From: Streptomyces hyaluromycini
Lineage (GTDB): Bacteria; Actinomycetota; Actinomycetes; Streptomycetales; Streptomycetaceae
Length of the DNA stretch: 64,000 bases
Reading direction: 5' to 3'
NCBI RefSeq assembly: GCF_002217755.1
Contig: NZ_BCFL01000030.1
Coordinates: 124,001 to 188,000, forward strand
The stretch's first letter is position 1. Each line of letters starts with the position of its first letter. Below, in pieces: positions 24,955-33,946 of the stretch. The translations under genes were made by a program, and so were the position numbers. Below the pieces are notes generated by a model, which was not told where the DNA came from, made no database searches, and was given only the letters and a program-made list of their open reading frames with translations.

Positions 24955-25938
24955 TCAGCCGTTCAGGGTCCCCATGTGCTCCGGCGCGTAGCGTTCGCCG
25001 GTGACCGCGCCGTGCGGGGCGACCGCCTCGATGGCGGCGAGGTCGTCCGCGGTGAGGGTGACCTCGGTGGCGGCGACGTTCTCCTCCAGGTAACGGCGGC
25101 GCTTGGTGCCGGGGATGGCGACCGCGCCCTGGTGCTGGACCCAGGCGAGGGCCAGCTGGGAGGGGGTGACGCCCTTGTCGGCGGCGAGCCGGCGGACCTC
25201 GCGGACCACATCGAGGTTGCGCCGGAAGTTCTCGCCCTGGAAGCGCGGGTCGGTACGGCGCCAGTCGTCCGCGGCGAAGTCGTCGGGGCTGGTGATCGCG
25301 CCGGACAGGAAGCCGCGCCCCAGCGGGGAGTAGGCGACCAGGCCGATGTTCAGCTCCCGGAGGGTGTCCAGGACGCCGTCGTGCTCGATACCGCGCTCGA
25401 AGAGGGAGTACTCGATCTGCAGGGCGGCGACCGGGTGGATCGCGTGGGCGCGCCGGATGGTCTGCGCGGAGGCCTCGGAGAGACCGATGTGCCCGATCTT
25501 GCCCTCGGCGACCAACTCGGCCAGGGCGCCGACGGTCTCCTCGATCGGCACCTTGGGGTCGATGCGGTGCAGGTAGTAGAGGTCGACGTGGTCGGTGCCG
25601 AGGTGGCGCAGCGACCGGTCCAGTGCGTGGCGCACGTACTCCGGCGTGCCGTTGAGGCCGACGACCCGGCCGTCGTCGGTGATCTCCACGCCGGTCTTGG
25701 TCGCGACCACGGCGGACTCCCGGCGCCCGGCCAGCGCCTTGCCGAGCAGCTGCTCGTTGACGAAGGGGCCGTAGCTCTCGGCGGTGTCCAGCAGGGTGAC
25801 CCCGAGCTCCAGCGCCCGGTCGACGGTGGCCAGCGACTCGGTCTCGTCGGTGGCGCCGTAGAAGACGCTCATACCCATGAGGCCGAGGCCCTGGACGCCG
25901 ACGGTCAGGCCCTGGCCGCCCAGTGCGCGCTGTTCCAT
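24955..25938 (-). CDS. aldo/keto reductase
   Basis: A 327-residue NADPH-dependent aldo/keto reductase of the AKR11/13-like group. Catalytic residues are Asp and Tyr in LLDTAESYG, Lys in VVATKTG and His in YYLHRID. The NADP-binding C-terminal part has IPGTKRRRYLEENV. ATG 25938 has GAGGAA just upstream and is preferred over 25956. It is the first gene of the operon divergent from tetR, whose intergenic region carries two matching operator-like sequences. Confidence 0.9.
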   Translation of the reverse strand: MEQRALGGQGLTVGVQGLGLMGMSVFYGATDETESLATVDRALELGVTLLDTAESYGPFVNEQLLGKALAGRRESAVVATKTGVEITDDGRVVGLNGTPEYVRHALDRSLRHLGTDHVDLYYLHRIDPKVPIEETVGALAELVAEGKIGHIGLSEASAQTIRRAHAIHPVAALQIEYSLFERGIEHDGVLDTLRELNIGLVAYSPLGRGFLSGAITSPDDFAADDWRRTDPRFQGENFRRNLDVVREVRRLAADKGVTPSQLALAWVQHQGAVAIPGTKRRRYLEENVAATEVTLTADDLAAIEAVAPHGAVTGERYAPEHMGTLNG

Positions 25939-25959
25939 GAGGTTCCTCAATTCCATAAC

Positions 25960-25973
25960 TAACTGGATAGATA
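25960..25973. promoter_or_regulatory. candidate TetR operator 1
   Basis: TAACTGGATAGATA, a near-palindrome (TAACT-GGAT-AGaTA) 22 bases from the AKR start. It is the near-twin of the second site at 26008, with one mismatch in 14. Confidence 0.6.
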
Positions 25974-26007
25974 CCTAGACCGTAGGCCCGCCCGTCGCCG
26001 ATGTCAA

Positions 26008-26021
26008 TAACTGGATAGTTA
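26008..26021. promoter_or_regulatory. candidate TetR operator 2
   Basis: TAACTGGATAGTTA, a perfect 5-bp inverted repeat around GGAT, 19 bases before the tetR start. The centre-to-centre distance to operator 1 is 48 bases. Its placement suggests autoregulation. Confidence 0.65.
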
Positions 26022-26039
26022 CTTGCTAGGGTGGTGGTC

Positions 26040-26621
26040 ATGTCACGGGATTCCAGCGCCACCAAGGCCCGGCTGCTCGACGCGGCCTTCAGCGAGTTTG
26101 CCGCCTACGGCATCGCCGGTGCCCGGGTGGACCGGATAGCCGAGGCCGCCGGGGCGAACAAGCGACTGATCTATGTCTATTTCGGCAACAAGGAACAGCT
26201 CTTCGACGAGGTGCTGCGACGGGCGATGACGGCGGGCGCCGAGTCCGTGCCGTTCGACGTCGAGAACCTGTCCGGATACGCCGGCGCGATCTTCGACCAC
26301 CTGGTCGCACGGCCGGACCTGATGCGCCTGCGACTGTGGAAGCTGCTGGAGCGGCCCTCCGCCACCGGACTCGAACAGGACGCCTTCCGGAACAAGGCGG
26401 CCCTGGTGGCCGAGGCGCAGCAGCGCGGCGACCTCGATCCGGCCATGGCCCCCGACGACCTCCTGACCATGGTGCTCGCCGCGGCCCAGGCCTGGTTCTG
26501 GGCCGCCGAGGGCGTCGACCCCAAGGAGGTCAGCGAGTCCTGGCCCGAGGAGCGGCTGGCCCTGCACCGTGCGGCGGTCGTCGAGGCGGCCCGCCGGATG
26601 ACCGAGCCGAAGCTGCCGTAG
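26040..26621 (+). CDS. TetR-family transcriptional regulator
   Basis: A 193-residue repressor. The N-terminal helix-turn-helix reads ATKARLLDAAFSEFAAYGIAGARVDRIAEAAGANKRLIYVYFGNKEQLF. The C-terminal ligand domain is of normal length with a Trp-rich segment (QAWFWAAEGV). It is divergent from the AKR-MBL-SDR operon, and two TAACTGGATAG sites lie between. The inducer is probably a carbonyl- or lactone-type substrate of that operon. ATG 26040 is chosen; GTG 26031 is possible. Confidence 0.92.
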   Translation: MSRDSSATKARLLDAAFSEFAAYGIAGARVDRIAEAAGANKRLIYVYFGNKEQLFDEVLRRAMTAGAESVPFDVENLSGYAGAIFDHLVARPDLMRLRLWKLLERPSATGLEQDAFRNKAALVAEAQQRGDLDPAMAPDDLLTMVLAAAQAWFWAAEGVDPKEVSESWPEERLALHRAAVVEAARRMTEPKLP

Positions 26622-26680
26622 TACTCCGGTCACAGCCGCATCGACCCCCTCAACGGCACCGGCCCGAGGCGTCGGACGAG

Positions 26681-27979
26681 GTGGTCAGGGCCACCGTCCT
26701 GATCCGGGCGAACTGCCTGAGCCGCGGGAACTCGGGTGTCAGCCCGGTCGTCGTGGAGCGCCTGCTCGACCTGCTCCGCCACGACGTGCTGCCGGTCGTC
26801 CCCGAACGCGGCTCGGTGGGAGCCGGCGGCGACCTGGTCCCGCTGTGCTACATAGCCTCCGTGCTGACCGGATCCGGCCGGGTCCGGTTCCGCGGCGGGG
26901 TGCGCGAGGCCTCCGAGGTCTTCGGTGAACTCGGGCTCGAACCGCTGGTGCCGGAGGCGAAGGACGGGCTGGCCGTGATCAACGGAGCTTCGTTCAGCTC
27001 CGCCTTCGCCGTCCTGGCCACGGTCGCCGCCGAACGGCTCGCCTCGGTCGCCGCCCTGTGCACGGCGATGGCCTCCGAGGCGCTGCTGGGCAACCGGGGG
27101 CACTTCGCCGCGTTCGTCCACGACGCGAAGCCGCACCCCGGACAACTCGCCGGCGCCGAGCTGATCGCGCGGCTGCTCGCCGACTCCCGGCTGGCCCTCC
27201 CGCACAGCCAGGTGCTGGACCTCAACGACCCGCTCGACGAGGCCGGTTTCCAGCACCTGCGCCGCAGCATCCAGGACCGTTACTCGATCCGCTGCGCACC
27301 CCATGTCATCGGCGTGCTGATCGACACCGCGACCTGGGTGACCCGATGGCTGAGCACCGAGATCAACTCGTCGAACGGCAACCCGCTGTTCGACGTGGCC
27401 GGCGGCACCGTGCACAGCGGCGGCAACTTCTACGGCGGACACGTGGTCCAGGCCAAGGACTCGCTCAGGACGGCCGTGGCCAACATCGCGGACCTGCTGG
27501 ACCGCCAGGTCGAGCTCCTCGTGGACGAGAAGTTCAACAACGGGCTCACCCCCAACCTGATCGTCCCCGCAGAGCAGGACTCCTGGGAGGCCGGCCTGCA
27601 CCACGGCTTCAAGGGGATGCAGCTGGCGTGCTCGGCCGTCACGGCGGAGGCGCTGAAGGGCACGAACCCGGCCAGCGTGTTCTCCCGGTCCACCGAGGCC
27701 CACAACCAGGACAAGGTCAGCATGGCGCCGATCGCGGCCCGTGACGCGCGCACGGTCATCGGGCTGGTGGAGGAGGTCGCGGCGATCCGTCTGCTCACCG
27801 CCTGCCAGGCGCTGGACCTGCGCGGGGCCGAGCTCATGGCTTCGCGGACCCGGGCCGCCCACGAGCTGATCCGGGCCCGCGCGCCGTTCGTCGACACGGA
27901 CCGGCGGATGGACGCGGACATCGCGGCCGTGGTGGACCTGATCCGCTCCGGCGCACTCGACGAGCTACTCACGCCGTGA
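26681..27979 (+). pseudogene. N-terminally truncated aromatic amino acid ammonia-lyase (HAL/TAL family)
   Basis: About 432 codons clearly related to histidine/tyrosine ammonia-lyases and aminomutases. It keeps the mid and C-terminal blocks SVQ-like SIQDRYSIRC, HSGGNFYG and STEAHNQDKVSM. Two essential parts are lost. The first roughly 85 residues, including the catalytic-Tyr loop (YGVNTGFG-type), are missing; similarity begins at VVRATVLIRANCLSRGNSGV, directly after the intact tetR gene. The MIO-forming Ala-Ser-Gly is Ala-Gly-Gly (GSVGAGGDL), explained by a single AGC-to-GGC change at 26825-26827. The frame is otherwise open. It could still be translated from GTG 26681 but should not form the MIO cofactor. 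Confidence 0.8.
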
Positions 27980-27993
27980 GGTCGGGTGAAGTA

Positions 27994-28070
27994 GCGCCCC
28001 GTAGGGGCGCGAGGCTGCATTGAATGTGCGGCTACCGTCGCGTGGGCGCGACCGGCCACGACGGCGCCGC
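27994..28070. repeat. 77-base interspersed repeat, copy 1
   Basis: It begins with the hairpin GCGCCCCGTAGGGGCGC and ends ACGACGGCGCCGC. It is the same length as copy 2 at 35518 with about 10 mismatches in 77. It sits between convergent genes and could act as a bidirectional terminator. Confidence 0.8.
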
Positions 28071-28100
28071 GGACGAACGACGGCGCTGCCACGTGAGTGT

Positions 28101-29444
28101 TCAGTCGACCGGCGCCGTCCGCTGCCACGGACGCAGCGTCTCCAGCTGCTGGGCCACCTCCAGCAGGACCGCCTCCGAGCCCGGCCGGCCCACCAGCTGG
28201 ACGGCGCAGGGGGCGCCCGAGGGCAGTGTGCCGAACGGGACCGACATGGCCGGCCAGCCGGTGAGGTTCCAGGCCGGGGTCAGAGGGGAGTAGTTGGATC
28301 CGGCCAGGGCGTTGCGCAGCCAGCCCCGCTCGTGCCAGGGGGCCGCCCGGGGGGAGCGGCGGGCCAGGGCCGGGGTGAGCAGCACATCGTGCTCGGCGAA
28401 GAACGGGGCGAGCCGGGCGCGCAGCCGCTCGCGGGCGTCGCCGGCCTGGACCCCGCGCAGGAAGCGGCGCCCGATGGCCGCGTGCACCCGGGTCCGCCGG
28501 GCCAGCAGGGCGGGGTCCAGGCCGGCCGCGTCCACGGCCGTCCCGGCGGTCCAGTGCCGGATCGCGGTGACACCGATCGACACCGGGTACGGCGGCTCGG
28601 CGCGCCGCAGCTCGTGCCCGGTGCCCGCCAGCAGCCCGGCCGCCTCCGTCACCGCGTTCGTATACGGTTTGCTGACGGTCACGCCGACCAGCGGGCTGCG
28701 CAGCGAGACGGCGATCTTCCGCGGTGTGCGCTGCCCGGCGCTCTCGAACTCCTTCTCCGCCAGCACCGCGAGCATCAGCCGGGCGTCCGCCACCGTGGTC
28801 GCCAGCGGGCCGTTCTCCGACATGCCGAACCAGTCGCCGTTGCCGATCCCGGCCGGCACCACGCCGAACCCCGGCTTGATGGTGACCAGACCGCAGTTGG
28901 CCGCCGGGATCCGCAGCGAGCCCATGCCGTCGTTGCCGAGGGCGATCGGTGCCAGCCCGGCGGCGACCGCGGCCGCGCTGCCGCCCGAGGAGCCGCCCGC
29001 GCTGCGGCCGGTGTCCCAGGGGTTGCGGGTGATGCCGTTGATCCCCTCGGTGGTGCCGAAGACACACAGCTCGGGCACGTTCGTCAGCCCGATGACCACC
29101 GCGCCCGCCGCCCGCAGCCGCGCCACGGTGACATGGTCCGCGTCGGCGGGCGTGTCCGGCATCGCGGCCGAACCGTCCAGGTGCGCCTCGCCGCGCACCG
29201 CCAGGTTGTCCTTCACCGCCAACGGCACCCCGGCGAGGGGGAGTTCGGCGAGGTCGGCGCGGGCCGCGAGCTCGTCCGCCTCCGCCAGCGCCGCGTCCCC
29301 CCGGACCTTGCGGAACGCGCCTATCCGCCCGTCGAGGCGGGCGATCCGCTCCAGATGCCCGGCGACCACCTCCCGGGGAGTGACCCGCTTCTCGCGTACG
29401 GCGGCGGCGATCTCGGCGGCGGTCCGGCCGGCCCAGCTGGTCAC
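28101..29444 (-). CDS. amidase (amidase-signature family)
   Basis: A 447-residue amidase-signature hydrolase, cytoplasmic, cleaving an amide of unknown identity. The Ser-cisSer-Lys triad is visible: Lys in LAVKDNL, cis-Ser in SAGGSSGGSAAAVAAGL, and the nucleophile Ser in GNDGMGSLRIPAANCGL. The usual D-x-G-GS-R loop reads DGMGSLRIPA. Length is normal. It is transcribed alone between a repeat element and the fucosidase promoter region. It is not a GatA, since gatB/gatC are absent and sequence blocks differ. Confidence 0.9.
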   Translation of the reverse strand: MTSWAGRTAAEIAAAVREKRVTPREVVAGHLERIARLDGRIGAFRKVRGDAALAEADELAARADLAELPLAGVPLAVKDNLAVRGEAHLDGSAAMPDTPADADHVTVARLRAAGAVVIGLTNVPELCVFGTTEGINGITRNPWDTGRSAGGSSGGSAAAVAAGLAPIALGNDGMGSLRIPAANCGLVTIKPGFGVVPAGIGNGDWFGMSENGPLATTVADARLMLAVLAEKEFESAGQRTPRKIAVSLRSPLVGVTVSKPYTNAVTEAAGLLAGTGHELRRAEPPYPVSIGVTAIRHWTAGTAVDAAGLDPALLARRTRVHAAIGRRFLRGVQAGDARERLRARLAPFFAEHDVLLTPALARRSPRAAPWHERGWLRNALAGSNYSPLTPAWNLTGWPAMSVPFGTLPSGAPCAVQLVGRPGSEAVLLEVAQQLETLRPWQRTAPVD

Positions 29445-29664
29445 GGGCGCTCCTCGGGGTGCGGAAAAGCTGCTTACTCGTCGGTACGAAAGGGCACTCT
29501 GCCCCGCCGCGGGCTTCGCGTCGAGAGCCCCCGCACCCGGAGACGGTGAACCGGTGTGCTGCGGACCGCTCGCCGAGGTCCGTGCTCCTTTCGCAGATCA
29601 TCCGACGACTGGCTCAACTCCCGTCCGTGCACGCCCCATTGACAGGCTCCTGGGCCCGCTCAAT

Positions 29665-29680
29665 CATCAGACATCCGATG
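29665..29680. promoter_or_regulatory. candidate operator upstream of the first fucosidase gene
   Basis: CATCAGACATCCGATG, an imperfect dyad (CATC ... GATG arms, 12 of 16 positions symmetric), 13 bases before the GH29 start. It lies where a repressor would block transcription or translation of the GH29-GH20-GH29 operon. The cognate regulator is not identified. Confidence 0.4.
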
Positions 29681-29693
29681 AATGGAGCCGCTC

Positions 29694-32087
29694 ATGAGCA
29701 TGTCTCCCTACCCAAGACGTCAGGTTCTGGAGGTCGCGGCGGGAGCCGTCGCAGCGGCCGCCCTGCCCCTCGCCGCGCCGGCCGAGGCGCACGCCGCGAC
29801 GGCCGCGGCACACGCCGCCGATCCGGCCGGTGGGCGAACCGCCGGTGCGGCGGCCGCGTCGTCCTGGGTTCCGGTCCCCGTGCCGATCCCGGTACCGCTC
29901 GACTCCCTGTTCGACAACGACGGCATCGACACCGCCGCCGCCCGGGGCGGTGACTTCGACGGCTCCGGCTACACGTTCCCGGGCGAGGAACTCCCGGCCG
30001 GCCGGATCGAGGTCGACGGCGTCCCCTTCGACTTCCCCGCCGCGACGGCGGGCGCCAAGAACAACGTTGTCGCGCTGGGCCAGCGCGTCGACCTTCCGCA
30101 GGGCCGCTACCTGTCGGCCGTCTTCCTCACCTCCGGCAGCTACGGCAACGCCTCCGGCACGGCCACCGTCCACTACGCCGACGGCACGACCAGTACCGCG
30201 GGTCTGAGCGGCGGCGACTGGTACGGGGTGGGCGGATCGCTGTCGGCGCCGTACCGCTACCAGCCGGACGGCGGCAAGGACGCGCACAGCGTCGGTATCG
30301 GCACCTCCGAGGTGTGGATCGACCCGCAGCGCGAGGCCGTCGCCCTCACCCTGCCGGTCACCAACCCGGCCGAGGCCGGCAGGACCGCCCTGCATGTCTT
30401 CGCGCTCTCCCTCCAGCCGGTCGCCCAGGGACGGGCGTTGACCCTGCGCGACGCCCGCTCCACCAACTCCCTGCTCGACGCCTCCGGCGCCCAGAGCGTC
30501 GAGGCCACCGTCGTCAACGCGGGCACCGTCGCGATCCTGGCGGGCGACGCGGTGTCCGTGCGCGTCGACGTCCCCGGCGCCCGGACCGTCGAGCCCGCCC
30601 GCATCCGCCGTCTCGACCCCGGCGAACAGGCACGCGTCCACGTCGGCGTCCGCAACCGCACGGGCACCGCCCCCGGCACCGCGCAGGACGGCACGGTGAG
30701 CGTGCACGGTCGCGGCACGCAAGTCGCCGCGAACAAGAGCACGTTGACGCTCGGCACCGCCGACTACCAGCCCGCCGAGTCTTCGTTGGCCGGCCACCGG
30801 GCGCCGTACTGGTTCAACGACGCCAAGTTCGGCATCTTCATCCACTGGGGCGTCTACGCGGTGCCCGCGTGGGCGCCGGTCGGGGTGCAGTACGCCGAGT
30901 GGTACTGGGACCAGATGCAGGACCCGAACAACCCGACGTACGCCTATCACCGGGACACCTACGGGACGGACTTCGCCTACGACGACTTCATTCCGCGCTT
31001 CACCGCGGAGAAGTTCGACCCGCGTGCCTGGGTGGAGCTGTTCCGGGACGCCGGTGCCCAGTACCACGTGCTGACCTCCAAGCACCACGAGGGCTTCGCC
31101 CTGTGGGACACCAAGGTCTCCGACCGCAACGCGGTGAAGATGGGACCGAAGCGGGACCTGGTCAGGGAGTTGTTCGAGGCCTCCCGGCGGTACACCCCCG
31201 AACTCCACCGCGGCCTCTACTTCTCCATGCCCGAGTGGTTCAACCCCGACAGCCCGTGGATGGGCCACGCCCCGCGCAACCCCTACACCCTGGATCCGCT
31301 GCCGTACACCGGATACACCGCGGGCAAGGACTTCGTGCGGGACTACCAGGCCCCGCAGATGCTGGAACTGGTCCACGGCTACGACCCGGAGATCATCTGG
31401 TGCGACATCGGCGGCGACAACGACAGCGTCCATGTCCTCGCCGAGTACTTCAACCACGCCAAGAACCGGGCCCGCCCCATCGACGTGACCGTCAACGACC
31501 GCTCGGGCATCGGGTTCCACGACTACACGACGCCGGAGTACACGACGTACGCCGACACGGTGGTCGCCAAGTGGGAGGCCAGCCGCGGCCTCGACCCCCG
31601 CAGCTACGGCTACAACCAGGCGACCCCGGACGGCTCCTACATGACCGCCGAGGAGGTCGTGCACAGCCTCGTCGACATCGTCTCCAAGAACGGCAACTTC
31701 CTGCTCGACATCGGCCCGCGCGCCGACGGCACCATCCCGGAGATCATGCAGACCCGGCTGCGCGAGACCGGCGCCTGGCTCGCCGTCAACGGCGAGGCGA
31801 TCTACGGGACCACGTACTGGTCGCGCATGGCCCAGCTCGGCGACGACCTGCGGTTCACGGTCCGCCCGAACGAGGCCTTCTACATCCACTCCCTGACCCG
31901 GCCGGGCGCCAAGCTCACCGTCGAGGCCCCGGTGCCGGTCCGCACCGGCGACAAGGTGACCATGCTCGGCCACGGCCGGCCGCTGACCTGGACCGTCGCC
32001 GACGGGGCCCTGGTGATCGACGTGCCCGAGGCGGCCCGCAGGGCGGGACAGCATGTGTGGGTGTTCAAGGTGAAGTGGCATGCGTGA
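29694..32087 (+). CDS. Tat-exported GH29 alpha-L-fucosidase with large N-terminal domain
   Basis: A 797-residue exported alpha-L-fucosidase. A Tat-type signal (YPRRQVLEVAAGAVAAAALP) is followed by about 330 residues of beta-rich, Ig/NEW3-like sequence (for example ATVVNAGTVAILAGDAVSV). The GH29 catalytic domain follows from about residue 375 (WFNDAKFGIFIHWGVYAVP; LTSKHHEGFALWDT). The nucleophile Asp is in IIWCDIGGDND. It opens a three-gene operon; its stop overlaps the GH20 start by 8 bases. It probably removes fucose from N-glycan or mucin-type glycans outside the cell. Confidence 0.93.
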   Translation: MSMSPYPRRQVLEVAAGAVAAAALPLAAPAEAHAATAAAHAADPAGGRTAGAAAASSWVPVPVPIPVPLDSLFDNDGIDTAAARGGDFDGSGYTFPGEELPAGRIEVDGVPFDFPAATAGAKNNVVALGQRVDLPQGRYLSAVFLTSGSYGNASGTATVHYADGTTSTAGLSGGDWYGVGGSLSAPYRYQPDGGKDAHSVGIGTSEVWIDPQREAVALTLPVTNPAEAGRTALHVFALSLQPVAQGRALTLRDARSTNSLLDASGAQSVEATVVNAGTVAILAGDAVSVRVDVPGARTVEPARIRRLDPGEQARVHVGVRNRTGTAPGTAQDGTVSVHGRGTQVAANKSTLTLGTADYQPAESSLAGHRAPYWFNDAKFGIFIHWGVYAVPAWAPVGVQYAEWYWDQMQDPNNPTYAYHRDTYGTDFAYDDFIPRFTAEKFDPRAWVELFRDAGAQYHVLTSKHHEGFALWDTKVSDRNAVKMGPKRDLVRELFEASRRYTPELHRGLYFSMPEWFNPDSPWMGHAPRNPYTLDPLPYTGYTAGKDFVRDYQAPQMLELVHGYDPEIIWCDIGGDNDSVHVLAEYFNHAKNRARPIDVTVNDRSGIGFHDYTTPEYTTYADTVVAKWEASRGLDPRSYGYNQATPDGSYMTAEEVVHSLVDIVSKNGNFLLDIGPRADGTIPEIMQTRLRETGAWLAVNGEAIYGTTYWSRMAQLGDDLRFTVRPNEAFYIHSLTRPGAKLTVEAPVPVRTGDKVTMLGHGRPLTWTVADGALVIDVPEAARRAGQHVWVFKVKWHA

Positions 32088-33930
32088 GGTCGGACAGCGG
32101 CTGCCGCGGCTCCTCGGGGCCGCGGCGGCGCTGACCCTGCTGGCGGCGGCACCGGCCGCGGCGGTGCCGCAGGGGCGGCAGGCGGCCACGCCGGTCACCG
32201 TGCCCGCGCTGACCAACTGGACTCCCTCGAACGGGAGTTACGTGTTCGGCTTCGATACGCGTCTTGTCGCCTCCGACGCGGCCGAGCGCAAGGTGGCCGA
32301 CACCCTTGCCGGCGACCTCCGGGCCGCCGGACACGGCGTGGTCCCGGTCGTCGCAGGCGCCTCCCGCCCCGGCGACATCGTCATCGACGTCCGCCCGTCG
32401 ACGCGGCCCACGCTGGGCACCGAGGGCTACGAACTCGGCTCCGGCCGTCGGCTGTCGATCACCGGCGCGACGGAGACCGGCGCCTTCTACGGCACCCGCA
32501 CCCTGCTCCAGCTGCTCGCCCAGGGCGACCGGATCCCCGCCGGGCACACGACCGACGTGCCGCGCTTCCGCGAGCGGGGCGTCGGCGTCTGCGCCTGCTA
32601 CATCCACGTCTCCCTGCCCTGGCTGGAGAACCTGGTCCGCGAGATGGCGTACCACAAGCTCAACCAGCTGCTCCTGGAGCTGAAGGTGAAGAGCGACGCC
32701 CATCCCGAGGCCAACACCTGGGGTTACTACACCAAGGACGAGATACGGCATCTCGTCGCCCTCGGTGACCGCTACCACGTCGAGATCATCCCCGAGATCA
32801 ACTCCCCGGGCCACATGGACCCGTGGATCGAGAACCGGCCGGACCTCCAGCTCACCGACTCCGACGGCGCCAAGCAGCCCGCCCGGCTCGACGTCACCCA
32901 GCAGGCCGCCTTCGCCTACTACACGAGCCTGATGGACGAGTACGCCCAGGTCTTCACCGCGAGGTCCTGGCACATGGGCGCCGACGAGTACATGCTCGGC
33001 TCCGACTACGCCAAGTACCCGCAGATGCTGAAGTACGCGCAGGACAAGTACGGCCCGAACGCCACCCCGCAGGACGCGTACGTCGACTTCGTCAACCGCG
33101 TCCAGGCCTACGCGGCGAGCAAGGGCCGGCACCTGCGCATCTGGAACGACGGCCTCACCGGCGCCAACACCGTCCCGGTGGCCGCCGGGACCACCGTCGA
33201 ACACTGGCTGAACGTGGCGGTGAAACCCAGCCGGCTGATCGCCCAGGGCTATGCGGTGATGAACGCGTCCTACTCCCTCTACCTCGTCCGCGGCGGCTTC
33301 CACAGCGACACCGAGGCGCTGTACGACCAGAGTTGGGACCCGCGCTCCTTCGAGGGCGAGAGACTCACCTCCGCCGACGGCATCACCGGTGCGAAGATCA
33401 GCCTCTGGCCGGACAACGGCAGCGGCGAGACCGAGAACGAGGTGGCCGTCGAACTGTGGCCCGCCCTGCGCCACATCGCCCAGGCCACCTGGGGCGACCC
33501 CCATCCCGACGCCACCTACGCGGAGTTCACCGCACGCGGCACGGCCGTCGGACACGCACCCGGCCTGCGGGACCTGACCGAGGTGCCGGTACCGGACGGG
33601 ACGTACACCTTCCGGGCGGACGGGGTGTCCTACCGGGCGGAGGTCCTGCGCACCGCCGACGGCTACGCGACCCTGCGCGGCGCCGGCGGCTGCCTGGAGA
33701 TACGCGGCGGCAAGCTCACGCTGAACGCCCCGCTCCAGCCCGGAGTGGCGGCGACCTGGGAGCCGTGCGACGGCCAGAACACCGTGCAGCGCTGGGAGTT
33801 GGACCCCACGGCGAACGGCTACCACCTGATCAACGCGATCACCCGCATGGCGCTGACCGTGACGGACGGCGGCCGAGTGGTCCAGTACCCGCCCGACCAG
33901 CACACCCCCGCCCTCTGGCACCTCACCTGA
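32080..33930 (+). CDS. secreted GH20 beta-N-acetylhexosaminidase
   Basis: A 616-residue exported hexosaminidase. Sec signal at residues 1-29 (GAAAALTLLAAAPAAAVP). A GH20b-like N-terminal domain (residues about 40-160) precedes the catalytic barrel (FRERGVGVCACYIHVSLPWLENLVREMAYHKLNQ). The catalytic Asp-Glu pair is in WHMGADEYM, where HIGGDE is typical. The C-terminal segment of about 120 residues ending QRWELDPTANGYHLINA resembles a ricin-type lectin repeat. It overlaps both operon neighbours closely. It removes terminal GlcNAc/GalNAc from glycans. Confidence 0.92.
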   Translation: MREVGQRLPRLLGAAAALTLLAAAPAAAVPQGRQAATPVTVPALTNWTPSNGSYVFGFDTRLVASDAAERKVADTLAGDLRAAGHGVVPVVAGASRPGDIVIDVRPSTRPTLGTEGYELGSGRRLSITGATETGAFYGTRTLLQLLAQGDRIPAGHTTDVPRFRERGVGVCACYIHVSLPWLENLVREMAYHKLNQLLLELKVKSDAHPEANTWGYYTKDEIRHLVALGDRYHVEIIPEINSPGHMDPWIENRPDLQLTDSDGAKQPARLDVTQQAAFAYYTSLMDEYAQVFTARSWHMGADEYMLGSDYAKYPQMLKYAQDKYGPNATPQDAYVDFVNRVQAYAASKGRHLRIWNDGLTGANTVPVAAGTTVEHWLNVAVKPSRLIAQGYAVMNASYSLYLVRGGFHSDTEALYDQSWDPRSFEGERLTSADGITGAKISLWPDNGSGETENEVAVELWPALRHIAQATWGDPHPDATYAEFTARGTAVGHAPGLRDLTEVPVPDGTYTFRADGVSYRAEVLRTADGYATLRGAGGCLEIRGGKLTLNAPLQPGVAATWEPCDGQNTVQRWELDPTANGYHLINAITRMALTVTDGGRVVQYPPDQHTPALWHLT

Positions 33931-33946
33931 CCCGAGGAGCACCCGC

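Noticed and set aside
26336..26680. N-terminal extension of the ammonia-lyase frame into tetR
   Set aside because: The extended frame reads out of register through the intact tetR gene and has no lyase similarity.
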